From positions 1-51,640 of the IMG/VR virus record IMGVR_UViG_3300046542_000291: a stretch of DNA of 51,640 bases. One strand, 5' to 3'. Below, piece after piece: positions 25,833 to 34,367 of the stretch (position 1 is the stretch's first letter; the number at the start of each line of letters is the position of its first letter). The DNA is from a virus. Under the pieces are notes generated by a model that saw nothing but the letters and a program-made list of their open reading frames with translations, was not told where the DNA came from and did no database searches. The position numbers were made by a program, and so were the translations under genes.

Positions 25833-25851
25833 TGTTGGCTACGAATGTCAT
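25789..25851 (-). CDS. possible 20-aa leader peptide
   Basis: The minus-strand frame MTFVANTTHATEYNTINSYD has an excellent ribosome binding site (AAGGAAATCACCC before ATG) and spans two of the dyad repeats. It stands upstream of the 82-aa gene at 25472. The strong initiation site is the only support; it may be a regulatory leader rather than a functional peptide. Confidence 0.4.
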   Translation of the reverse strand: MTFVANTTHATEYNTINSYD

Positions 25852-25931
25852 GGGTGATTTCCTTGACGTTAGATGTATCCGGCGAGTCGCCGGGATTGTT
25901 AGGGATTTAGACGCTCCCCAAACGGCATAGT

Positions 25932-25951
25932 CCCACCCCTGCAAGGGTGGG
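25932..25951. terminator. bidirectional hairpin terminator
   Basis: CCCACCC-CTGCAA-GGGTGGG within GGCATAG ... TTTATG. Confidence 0.72.
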
Positions 25952-25975
25952 CTTTATGTCGTCTAGGGTTTGTCC

Positions 25976-26173
25976 TTACGTTAAGCGGTTAAAGCTCTGG
26001 ACCGCTTGTTCCAGTATTGCGTGTTTGAACTGGACTTTCACTTTCAATGAAGCGTTGTTCAATCGCCGACGGTTCTTGTCTTTGTCAGCGGTGAGTTTCA
26101 ACTTCAAGGCGAGGCGTTTGAATTCCTCGTGTGGGTTGTCCTGAACAAACTTCTTGAATTCCCGGTTGTTCAT
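25976..26173 (-). CDS. 65-aa lysine-rich helical protein
   Basis: GGGGAAG precedes the ATG (MNNREFKKFVQDNPHEEF). Highly charged, helical throughout, with a basic centre (KDKNRRRLNN). No cysteine or known motif. Last gene of the unit that begins at the early promoter 29207-29225. Confidence 0.7.
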   Translation of the reverse strand: MNNREFKKFVQDNPHEEFKRLALKLKLTADKDKNRRRLNNASLKVKVQFKHAILEQAVQSFNRLT

Positions 26174-26187
26174 GCTGGCTTCCCCGG

Positions 26188-26553
26188 TTAGACGCTGTAC
26201 TGTAACTTCAGTTCTTTGTAGAACTTCAGAGATGTAACTTCACGCTCACTCCGTGCTTTGGCGGGGTCGCCTGGAATGGTCGCAGCGTCAGCTTGCTTTT
26301 GATAGAACGCGATTTCGGTATCGAGCTGCTCGGTCGTCATCACGCCCCACATTTTGGAAAGGCGTTCGAACGCTTCTCGATCTTCGGCTGTCATTGCCGT
26401 AGTGTCAATCTGCATCGCTTTGCTCCGCATGTGTTTTGTATAGTGGTGATGCCATGAACCACAGAACGGGTAACCGTGGACGGTTTGGTGTCTGTGGTAC
26501 AGGCGGTTGAACTCCCATGTTTCGTCGCGCTTCGCTTCCTTACGGGCATTCAT
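26188..26553 (-). CDS. unknown 121-aa protein
   Basis: The ATGA overlap with the upstream gene and GGAGC as ribosome binding site fix the start. Histidine-rich N-terminal third (YHRHQTVHGYPFCGSWHHHY) with one cysteine suggests a metal site; the rest is a charged helix. Function unknown. Confidence 0.72.
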   Translation of the reverse strand: MNARKEAKRDETWEFNRLYHRHQTVHGYPFCGSWHHHYTKHMRSKAMQIDTTAMTAEDREAFERLSKMWGVMTTEQLDTEIAFYQKQADAATIPGDPAKARSEREVTSLKFYKELKLQYSV

Positions 26554-26882
26554 TGCATTTGCTCCGATAAGGTGTTGTAGAACGCTTGTACTTCAGGAGC
26601 GTAATACTCGATCTCTTCTTTGGTGAATACACCATCGGGGTAGATGATGTACGAACCGGGTTGGAGAAAGGTGTTGGACGGGTTGGTATAAAGCTCCCCA
26701 GTTTCAGCGTACTTGCAGAGACTGTCCTCGTCGCAGATGACCAGGCTAGACTGCAGGTACATTTGGGTGAGCTTATCAGCATCGATCCGCTTGTGCTGGA
26801 TCACCCCAGCATAGGCGTTACCTGCCACGGCTACACTGAGGAGAGTTGCGAGGGTGAAACTTTTGATCCAGCTTGCAGACAT
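26550..26882 (-). CDS. small exported protein with signal peptide
   Basis: MSASWIKSFTLATLLSVAVA followed by GNAYA is a classic Sec signal peptide: a positive N-region, a hydrophobic core and an AYA cleavage site after residue 25. The mature part (about 85 residues) has two cysteines near residues 50-56, possibly a disulphide, and is acidic. It should act in the periplasm or envelope. It follows the large early protein directly, so it is probably made early; a role in modifying the host envelope (for example superinfection exclusion) is conceivable but unproven. Confidence 0.82.
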   Translation of the reverse strand: MSASWIKSFTLATLLSVAVAGNAYAGVIQHKRIDADKLTQMYLQSSLVICDEDSLCKYAETGELYTNPSNTFLQPGSYIIYPDGVFTKEEIEYYAPEVQAFYNTLSEQMQ

Positions 26883-26887
26883 GCTAT

Positions 26888-29167
26888 TTACTCTTCGTCG
26901 GATTGAAAGGTTGGTTGAATGAGGAACTGTTTACGGGCACCATCGTAAGCAATGGACCAGATAACCAGGTTATTGCTGTACATGCCCAGCCACTTAAGGG
27001 TCTTCTCGACCTTGCCGGCTTTGACCACGAGTGGGGTGTAGATTTCTTTCCACACTTCCACGATGCTGTAGTTGCTGGTGCCTTCATTGTCCAGAATAAC
27101 GCGGACACGGTCGAGCTTGGCAATTTCGGCGTTGAAGCGAGTACGCAGCTTGCTGAACTTCTTCTGGCGACCGCCACTGAGTACATTCAGCAGCTCGGCA
27201 TTCTCACCACCCATGGAGGTGCCAGGAATGTGAACTTCAGCTTCGCCAAACGCACGAACCGGCGATTGACGTGGGGCTACTGGTTCTACCAGAGGAATGC
27301 CGCGTGGCGATACAGTTTCGTATGCCCCGTGACCACCGTCTTCACCCATGGTGTCGTCGCCGTTGAGTACACCGTGGTCCAGTTTCACCAGCAGAGCTTG
27401 TGTAGCTTCCACCAGTGTGTGTTCTGGACTACCCTGCAGTGCAACCGGTGCGATGAACAAACGGCTAGCCGATTTCCGCAGGATGATGAGTCCGCCGGAA
27501 TCAGACAGGGTGAGTTCACCGTCGGCAGTGAGCTCTGCGTGTTCGCCATGGATAGCGCGATGACCCAGAGTCCATTGCAGGCGATAGTTCTCAACCAGGG
27601 TTTCCAGATCAGACACCCATTCTTCGGCGATTACCGCACCACGCAGATCAGCGATCACATAGCGCAGAACGCTCGAGATCACATTGTAGAACGAACGGCC
27701 ACGCTTGGTCCACAACGCCACGGCGCTATCATCAGCGTTGATGGTTTGCGCAGAGAAGTCGTAGCGGAACACTTCGGTCAGATCACGGGCTACCAGGGTG
27801 ACACTACCGGGTTCAACCAACAGCTTATGACCACGGATACCGGCTTGGAACTGGTGACGCTCTTCCAGATCCAATTTCTTTTCGCGAGCAACATTACCCA
27901 GCTCGGACAGGAGCGAGGCAAACATGGTGTCGCGGAAAGTAGCCAGGCCATCGGGTGTGACCGGAACAGGCGGGATGATGAACGGCGAGTACAACTGCTT
28001 GCTGATTGTCGCCATTGCATCGGCCATGTCCGGTAGAAGGCTCAGATCGATTTCGTCAAAGTCACCTACTCGGGATACACTCCCCAGGTATTTGCCGTTA
28101 CGCACGAAGCCGACTGCTTCCGAAGTCATTTCCATGAAGATGCCATTGTCAGACATGCCTTGGTGAACACCACCCATGACAAACTGAACCAGTGGATGAC
28201 GATCGATCTTTTCAGCGTGCTTGAGGATAGCGGTCTTTGGCGAAGTAAACTGGATCGCCGATGCCTCCTCGATTTGCGCTTCTGGATCTACCGCCACGTC
28301 CTGACCGAGGTCAGTACCGTCTTCGGGCAACGCAGGTTCATGCAGATCCTGTTCGGTCGTGTAGGTCACATTACCAGCCATGACTTGATTCACCAGCTCT
28401 GCCAGGAAAGCCAGGATACGACTGATGTGGTGACCACATGGCTCAACCACTTCTTCGTGATAGCTCTTCAGCCAGTTGGCACCCAGGCGCATCCCGCCGG
28501 TGGTTTTGTTGATGACGAGCAATACTTGTTCTGGTGCTTTGGTGAACAGGGTAATCTGTCCACCTTCATTGCGGAGGTAGTAACCCACCGCAGTGATGCA
28601 CCAGCCGCTTGCACTGCGCAGCTCGCTGTAGTGTTCCACCTGTTGAATGATGGCCGAGCGGACAACGTCCCACATCGGTTCTTTCTTCAGGAGTTCACTC
28701 AGGTCGATGGCTTCGAGCGTACCACCCGCTTCTTCAGCTTCCGGGGTGTTCAGTGCACCGCCAGCGATTTCTTCAGCTGTCTTGGCAAGTTCATCTTTGA
28801 CGGCCAGTCGAGTGATGTTTTCCAGGGTAGCCATTACCGACCGATTGTTACGATCGATACCCGCGTTGGCACTGTAGAACGAGCCAAGGTAGTTGCCGCT
28901 GACGGACATCTGGCCGGTGGCGTCATGGATCTGGAAGATCGGACGTTCAGGGGCAGTGGAACCGACGACGATCAGATCGCCCGTTTGCTTGAGTGTAAAA
29001 CCGTTGTTCTCCATGGAGAAGTCCTGGAGCGCATGATGCGTCAGCAGTTCACTCTTCTGCTTGAACGCTTTGATGATGTCGTGGATCTTGGTAACGAAGG
29101 TAGGCCAGGCTGGATCGGAAACCAGATTAGCAACCAGGTCAGTGTTGTTGTGTTGTGCATCAGACAT
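26888..29167 (-). CDS. large early protein with repeated helix-beta-helix modules, 759 aa
   Basis: Directly behind the best early promoter of the window (29207-29225), 40 bases from its start, so high early expression is expected. The chain seems to repeat one module about six times: an amphipathic helix, a beta-meander (about residues 53-96, 194-231, 342-366, 442-478, 543-577, 687-752), then another helix. Typical strands are GFTLKQTGDLIVVGS, GQITLFTKAPEQVLLVINK and ELTLSDSGGLIILRKSAS. Acidic or proline-rich linkers (about 275-300 and 600-650) separate blocks. No catalytic motif. Its partners and role are unknown; an abundant scaffold or binding protein of the early infection is one possibility. 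Confidence 0.85.
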   Translation of the reverse strand: MSDAQHNNTDLVANLVSDPAWPTFVTKIHDIIKAFKQKSELLTHHALQDFSMENNGFTLKQTGDLIVVGSTAPERPIFQIHDATGQMSVSGNYLGSFYSANAGIDRNNRSVMATLENITRLAVKDELAKTAEEIAGGALNTPEAEEAGGTLEAIDLSELLKKEPMWDVVRSAIIQQVEHYSELRSASGWCITAVGYYLRNEGGQITLFTKAPEQVLLVINKTTGGMRLGANWLKSYHEEVVEPCGHHISRILAFLAELVNQVMAGNVTYTTEQDLHEPALPEDGTDLGQDVAVDPEAQIEEASAIQFTSPKTAILKHAEKIDRHPLVQFVMGGVHQGMSDNGIFMEMTSEAVGFVRNGKYLGSVSRVGDFDEIDLSLLPDMADAMATISKQLYSPFIIPPVPVTPDGLATFRDTMFASLLSELGNVAREKKLDLEERHQFQAGIRGHKLLVEPGSVTLVARDLTEVFRYDFSAQTINADDSAVALWTKRGRSFYNVISSVLRYVIADLRGAVIAEEWVSDLETLVENYRLQWTLGHRAIHGEHAELTADGELTLSDSGGLIILRKSASRLFIAPVALQGSPEHTLVEATQALLVKLDHGVLNGDDTMGEDGGHGAYETVSPRGIPLVEPVAPRQSPVRAFGEAEVHIPGTSMGGENAELLNVLSGGRQKKFSKLRTRFNAEIAKLDRVRVILDNEGTSNYSIVEVWKEIYTPLVVKAGKVEKTLKWLGMYSNNLVIWSIAYDGARKQFLIQPTFQSDEE

Positions 29168-29206
29168 GTTGAAGCCTCTTTGCTTAGTGGGATGAATTAC
29201 ACTTTT

Positions 29207-29225
29207 GTAATATAGGTTTTAAAAT
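29207..29225 (-). promoter_or_regulatory. phiKZ-like early promoter
   Basis: The minus strand reads CATTTTAAAACCTATATTAC, matching TATATTAC exactly with an A/T-rich upstream part. It drives the gene at 26888-29167 and those behind it. Confidence 0.8.
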
Positions 29226-29248
29226 GCTTTGAATGTAGGCAAACATAA

Positions 29249-29270
29249 GCCCCTCCCAAACGGGAGGGGC
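29249..29270. terminator. bidirectional hairpin terminator
   Basis: GCCCCTCCC-AAAC-GGGAGGGGC with ACATAA before and TATATG after. It ends the terminase gene. Confidence 0.78.
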
Positions 29271-29279
29271 TATATGCCG

Positions 29280-31436
29280 TTACAGGGTTACTTGTGGACT
29301 GAAACGATTGGAACGAACACGACGAGAGCGTTCGTCTTTCACTTGACGAATCATGGCGTCGATACCAACACCAGCCGATTCTTCCAGGTTTACTAATCTG
29401 GCCATTGCCCTCAGCTTGAGTTCGATCTGAGCGGAGATCATCGGGTTCTTCTCAACCTTCATCTCTTCGACCAGTTTCTCAAAGTCGGCCTTCACCTTGT
29501 TGGCTTTCTGTTCGTGGTACAACTCAACCTTGGTTGGGATATAGTCACGCAGCGTTGCCTTGGAGAAGATGACGTTAGAACGGATGCCGTAGTACGACAA
29601 GTTCTGACCACGGATGCACACCCAGTGACCCAGCAGCATCGAGATCACCAAGTCATCGTGGTTACCGCGACTGTGGTCAATCCGACCGTTGCGAATCGTC
29701 AGGGACAGGATCTCTGTAATCAACAGGTTATCCTGGATACGGCGAGCCCCGTACACCATCGAGGATGGCAGAGCTTCCATATAGAGGCTGTCACGAGAAT
29801 ACCGACCACTACCGTTCGTAGCGTAACCGAAGTAACGCTTGAATCGATCGTAGAAGGACGGCTGACGTACCGACAATGGAGTTTGAATATCACGGAACTC
29901 TGTTTCCAGAATCGTGCACTCATCCACACACCGGTTGAAGATACGCTTGAACGGATCTTGACCCGCCCGGTGCAATGCAACAACCACGTAGTCGATGATG
30001 GCGGTACCCAACGACTTCCGTTCTGGAACGAACAAGACGTTTTGGTATTTGATCAACAGGTCAGCAAAGAACTGTGAAAGCTGTTGAACGTTGGTTTCAT
30101 TGTAACGCCCAGTCGCGATAATGTCATGCGTCTCGATGTCGAAGATAACCATACCCGTGGAGTCGTTGTCACGACCTAAGAGTTCAGAGGGGTCGACACC
30201 CATCATGAATTTACTGTTGGCCATCTTGTCAGCAATCTGTTCACGGGGAACAAACCAACGGATGGTGTATCCAGTTGGGGTGATCTCAATGAAGTTCGGT
30301 TCCCGTTCGGATTCCTTGATCAGCTTCTTCTCTTCTTGGGAGATAGGCGAACCTTCACCACCCACAGTCCAGATGTTAAAGTAATCTCGGTCAGCGATCT
30401 CGCCGTACTGTGCAGATTCACGCAGAGTGCTGAAGAGCCATTCGTCGGTACGACCAAGCTGTCGGTGGTTAAATGCACCGTAGATGATGGGCTTCTTGCC
30501 GGACGACGATTTCTCTACAACCTTACGCAGTTCCTTAGGTCCAGACAGATCGAAGAACTTCTCTGTCCATGGAGCACCGCCAGTCAAGAACTCGTGAGCG
30601 AATGCCCCATCTCGGGTGGTGATGTTACCTGCGGTTGTGGTGAACACGTTACCGTAGGGTTGACCGTTTGCACGCGCTTCATCACGAGCCGCAGAACCCG
30701 ATGCCAGTGCTACCGGCAGCGAGTACTCGATCAAGTTGATGTACGCCAATTCGTCGAAGTGCATGATAGGTACGGTCAAGCCTCGACCGAGTTTATCCGC
30801 AGCGATCTTGTCGTTACGACCTACAGCTGTCTTGTACTTGTTGTTCAAACGAATACAAGTCATCAGCTCTTGGTTGTCTGCGTCCATTGGATCTTTCAAA
30901 TGGATGTAATCAGGCAACAGGTCTTGCATTACCTTCAGACGCTCGATGTTAGCGTTCCGCAGTTTGCTGTCTTTTGTAATCAGGTTGATTACGGTGTTCT
31001 CACCCCAGACATACATCATACCTGTCATCAGTACGTCTGTCGATACAGACTTACCGGTCTGTCGAGGTTGTAGCAACCCGAAGTCAATGTGGTTGAAGAA
31101 CGACCAGAACAGGGAGATGTTACCCCGGTTCGCTTTAAACGGGATTGGGTTGTTACCCGAGGTCGGAGGAATGCGTGCAATCTCTCGGAAGTAATACCAA
31201 GGGTTGTACTTCGTCTCCAACCAGATTTTCATCTTGGTAGCATCATCAAGGTTAGGGTCGTAAGGATCTACCCCTTGGAGCTCAGGCTGCAAAAGAGCCA
31301 AGCAGAATTCAGCGTTCTCGATACCCATCTTCTTGTAGAGGGCAACCAGTTTCAAGAACGATACGTTGCGTGTTTGTGTGTCGGCAATGGCACTGGGGAA
31401 CTCTGCCCAGTCTTCCTTCCATAAAATCGTCCGCAT
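29280..31436 (-). CDS. terL: terminase large subunit (phiKZ gp25-like)
   Basis: The ATPase domain has Walker A QPRQTGKS (123-130) and Walker B VPIMHFDEL (222-230) with the catalytic glutamate. The RNase H-like nuclease begins MMGVDPSE (411-418, aspartate 415) and contains HDDLVISMLLGHW in its last part. With 718 residues it has the size of phiKZ-family terminases. It cuts concatemeric DNA and pumps it into procapsids. GAGG precedes the ATG. It is divergent from an HNH endonuclease gene, 65 bases apart. Confidence 0.95.
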   Translation of the reverse strand: MRTILWKEDWAEFPSAIADTQTRNVSFLKLVALYKKMGIENAEFCLALLQPELQGVDPYDPNLDDATKMKIWLETKYNPWYYFREIARIPPTSGNNPIPFKANRGNISLFWSFFNHIDFGLLQPRQTGKSVSTDVLMTGMMYVWGENTVINLITKDSKLRNANIERLKVMQDLLPDYIHLKDPMDADNQELMTCIRLNNKYKTAVGRNDKIAADKLGRGLTVPIMHFDELAYINLIEYSLPVALASGSAARDEARANGQPYGNVFTTTAGNITTRDGAFAHEFLTGGAPWTEKFFDLSGPKELRKVVEKSSSGKKPIIYGAFNHRQLGRTDEWLFSTLRESAQYGEIADRDYFNIWTVGGEGSPISQEEKKLIKESEREPNFIEITPTGYTIRWFVPREQIADKMANSKFMMGVDPSELLGRDNDSTGMVIFDIETHDIIATGRYNETNVQQLSQFFADLLIKYQNVLFVPERKSLGTAIIDYVVVALHRAGQDPFKRIFNRCVDECTILETEFRDIQTPLSVRQPSFYDRFKRYFGYATNGSGRYSRDSLYMEALPSSMVYGARRIQDNLLITEILSLTIRNGRIDHSRGNHDDLVISMLLGHWVCIRGQNLSYYGIRSNVIFSKATLRDYIPTKVELYHEQKANKVKADFEKLVEEMKVEKNPMISAQIELKLRAMARLVNLEESAGVGIDAMIRQVKDERSRRVRSNRFSPQVTL

Positions 31437-31501
31437 GTTATATACCTCAGGTCAGTAAAATAATAATCCATATCATTATCACATACATAGAGGACATTAG
31501 A

Positions 31502-32656
31502 ATGCATGAATGGAAAGCGGTACAGGGTTTTTCAAAGTACGAGGCGAACACATCTGGTCAAATTAGAGTTATTGCGTCAGGGATTATCCGATTACCACAT
31601 GTTAGGAAAGAGGATGGGTACTATCAACTAACCTTGATTGACGATTTCTGTAAGCCATATACGACGACAGTACATCGGCTTATCGCGGAAACGTTTATTG
31701 TTAACCCGGAAGACAAAAGAACCGTTAATCACAAGGATGGCGATAAAGGGAACAACGCCGTTGATAACCTTGAGTGGGCTACTCACAAGGAGAACATCGA
31801 CCATGCGCACGATACGGGGCTGGTTAAATATACGTTCCACATTGATGTTACCGACGAGGTAACCGGTGAGACAGTCAGCTATCGCAGTAAACGCGAATTC
31901 TTTACTCAGTTCGGTTTAACGAAGCACGAAGCTGAAATGGCTTTGGCGAAGAGAGAGGATCTTTTTCTCTCCCGTTATCGAATTGAGGTTATACGGACCA
32001 GTGTTCGGGAGTCAGGTAAGCAGAGACATCTTTGCGGCTTTGATTTTAAGTTAGGTGAATTTGCCCGGTGTACCTCAAGAAAATCGGCCAGTGCACACTT
32101 CAAGATAACGGAAGGCTGCTTGGTTACAGGCCTAAAAGAAGGTAAACTGGTCAATGGGGTCTACCTGTGGTACGTTGACGATAGTGAAGGTGAAACTGGT
32201 TTATCTACCGTTACCGATGCGCAAGTCAAAGCGTCTGTGGTTGCGTATAAGGAACGTTTCAGTGGCAAGGCCTCCTACCACGTCAAGAATTACTTGACGG
32301 GGACTGTGGTTAGTCACAGCTCCATGCAAGCTGTTGCTACTCACTTTAGGCTACCTCTAGATACCGTTACCAAACATCTACAGTACCGGAAAGAGCATTT
32401 GCTATTTGGACAGTTCATCAAACGCGGTTATGATCACTGCGATTTCCCTAAATTCACAGATGATCAAATCCAGGTTAGCTTACTAGGTGCAGGGAATTCG
32501 GTTAACCCTCTTAAATCTACCCTCAACGAAACAGGAGAGATTACATACTGGCGTTCGGTACATGGTTTTTGTATGGCTAATGGATTAAATAAATCGACTG
32601 GTTCACGTTTGGTACACGCCAACAAAGTTCCCGGGTTTGACATTGTGTTCCTATGA
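31502..32656 (+). CDS. HNH homing endonuclease with NUMOD4 domain
   Basis: The ATG at 31502 has AGAGGA upstream; the longer frame to the left is antisense to terL. The protein starts with a NUMOD4-type segment (MHEWKAVQGFSKYEANTSGQ). The HNH core follows: HRLIAETFI (about 58-66), VNHKDGDKGNNAVDNLEW (about 77-94) and ATHKENIDHA (about 95-104). The C-terminal 250 residues carry repeated KSAS/SMQAVATHF-like helices, probably DNA-binding modules. Such enzymes spread their own gene. It is a lone plus-strand gene between minus-strand virion genes, the usual placing of a free-standing homing endonuclease. Confidence 0.9.
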   Translation: MHEWKAVQGFSKYEANTSGQIRVIASGIIRLPHVRKEDGYYQLTLIDDFCKPYTTTVHRLIAETFIVNPEDKRTVNHKDGDKGNNAVDNLEWATHKENIDHAHDTGLVKYTFHIDVTDEVTGETVSYRSKREFFTQFGLTKHEAEMALAKREDLFLSRYRIEVIRTSVRESGKQRHLCGFDFKLGEFARCTSRKSASAHFKITEGCLVTGLKEGKLVNGVYLWYVDDSEGETGLSTVTDAQVKASVVAYKERFSGKASYHVKNYLTGTVVSHSSMQAVATHFRLPLDTVTKHLQYRKEHLLFGQFIKRGYDHCDFPKFTDDQIQVSLLGAGNSVNPLKSTLNETGEITYWRSVHGFCMANGLNKSTGSRLVHANKVPGFDIVFL

Positions 32657-32666
32657 CAACATAAAA

Positions 32667-32686
32667 GCCTTCCCGTTGGGGAAGGC
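32667..32686. terminator. bidirectional hairpin terminator
   Basis: GCCTTCCC-GTTG-GGGAAGGC with ACATAA before and TTTATGCC after, between convergent genes. Confidence 0.78.
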
Positions 32687-32703
32687 TTTATGCCGTTTTA
32701 CAT

Positions 32704-34365
32704 TTACCGCTGTTTGACAGGCACGGCTGTCATTGCCAACTGCAAATCGGTCTGAGCAGTACGACGAATCCACTGAATGTACAGAAGCTCGCCATTGGCC
32801 AGATCGTTGTTGACCTTCAGCACAGAGTTCCACTGATTGACAGAGAACTCGTACTCGTTGTGCAGGAACTTCACTCGGAAGTGAGTTGGGATCGGAGCTG
32901 TAACTTCTTCTGCCGGGTTGATCAACGGCTCGGCATTGAAGTACATCTTGGTCAGCCACAGTTCCTTGGTTTGGAAACCATTCGCCAGGCGAAGGTCCCA
33001 CTGGTTGACAGCCAGCATGTCCACGTCGGCGATGAGATCGCGACCGTAAGCATCGACTTGATCCGGACGTGCACGGATCTCCCAGTTCGCACCTTGGCTC
33101 GTGCCGTCGTTCAGCAGCGCCACTTGGAAGTTGGCTACGAAACGGTACGGCTTGAAGGTACCATCGACATCGTTCAGGTTCACACCGAAAGTGAGATCCT
33201 GGATGAAGCCGTAACCCTTCGGATCGAACGGACGGGAAGTAGCACCCAACTGAGCGTGAGGTGTAACGTTCCAGAAGCGTTCACGGTCCTGGTTGTAAAG
33301 CCAGAACTCCAGACGGTAACCCACAGCTGCGTTGACCCACACTGGGTACACGAACAGACGACATTCGTAAGCACCTTCGGCCGGAGTCGTACGGGCAATG
33401 TAACGCTCGGTGATTTCACGGTCGGTAGTTGGGTTAGTACCGTAGGAGATTTCGTCTTCAGCCAAAGCGTACTTCAGCGTCATCTCGAACTCTTGCCCTA
33501 CGGTCGTAGCGATGTAGTTACGCAGACCCAACAGTTTCATTGGACCGCTGTTCGCCGACATCCGTACACGTTTACCATCACGGTAAACAACCACACCTGT
33601 CAGCGGCAAAGACTCTACCGTGATGTTGAGTGGGAACTCGATGACCCGAGGATCAGAAGGCGAGATGTAAGGGGAGTCGATCAGGATGCCCTTCACGTAC
33701 CGTTTAGCGGTATCCGGTTGACGGATGGCTTCGGTGTTACGGACAACCAACTGCGCGATCGAGAGCTGTTTACCCAGCGCGCTGTAAGCCACCAGAGTAA
33801 CGCGGTCACCATCATCCATCTTCCGGGACGTGTAACCAACCATTGGGGCAGTGATGCCTTGGCGGGTCGACGATGGATCGCGAACGATCTCAACCGGAAT
33901 GAATGGACCGAGGAAAGTTCCCGACGGGTCCCAGAACTCGGAGATGATCTCGCCGAACTCTTCGGAAATATCGCTACCGTAGAAGACTTTGTACTGGGTG
34001 ACTTGCGTACCATAGAAATGGCAACGCAGATCAGGGGCCAGGGTGTGTGGAGTAACCGTGGTGTCCAGGAACATCCGGAAAGACTCCGAAGTGTAACCTG
34101 GGCCAGTTGCTACCAACACGTTTTCTGGACCGTCTGGATCGGGGGCTACTGGAGGAGTCCAGAGTTCCAATACAGACATACCCGTGGATGGATCGACGTC
34201 GATAACGCGGAAGGTACCTTGGTCCCAATCGCGCACTTCGTCATCGATGTTCGGAACCCATTTGTCAGTCTGCCCAGGGACGCTGACAATCTGGCTCCGC
34301 AACCAAGACCGGTAACCCCGGTCCGGGTCGTAGAAGTTACTGCGTTCAAATGCCGTGAATGCCAT
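32704..34365 (-). CDS. probable virion structural protein, 553 aa
   Basis: Long beta-rich protein without enzyme motifs; it has many aromatic and proline residues (for example VPGQTDKWVPNIDDEVRDW). It lies between terminase and tail sheath in the position held in phiKZ by genes 26 to 28, a set of virion proteins; identity is suggested by order only. It starts 2 bases after the stop of the 901-aa gene, so the two are coupled. Confidence 0.8.
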   Translation of the reverse strand: MAFTAFERSNFYDPDRGYRSWLRSQIVSVPGQTDKWVPNIDDEVRDWDQGTFRVIDVDPSTGMSVLELWTPPVAPDPDGPENVLVATGPGYTSESFRMFLDTTVTPHTLAPDLRCHFYGTQVTQYKVFYGSDISEEFGEIISEFWDPSGTFLGPFIPVEIVRDPSSTRQGITAPMVGYTSRKMDDGDRVTLVAYSALGKQLSIAQLVVRNTEAIRQPDTAKRYVKGILIDSPYISPSDPRVIEFPLNITVESLPLTGVVVYRDGKRVRMSANSGPMKLLGLRNYIATTVGQEFEMTLKYALAEDEISYGTNPTTDREITERYIARTTPAEGAYECRLFVYPVWVNAAVGYRLEFWLYNQDRERFWNVTPHAQLGATSRPFDPKGYGFIQDLTFGVNLNDVDGTFKPYRFVANFQVALLNDGTSQGANWEIRARPDQVDAYGRDLIADVDMLAVNQWDLRLANGFQTKELWLTKMYFNAEPLINPAEEVTAPIPTHFRVKFLHNEYEFSVNQWNSVLKVNNDLANGELLYIQWIRRTAQTDLQLAMTAVPVKQR

Positions 34366-34367
34366 TT

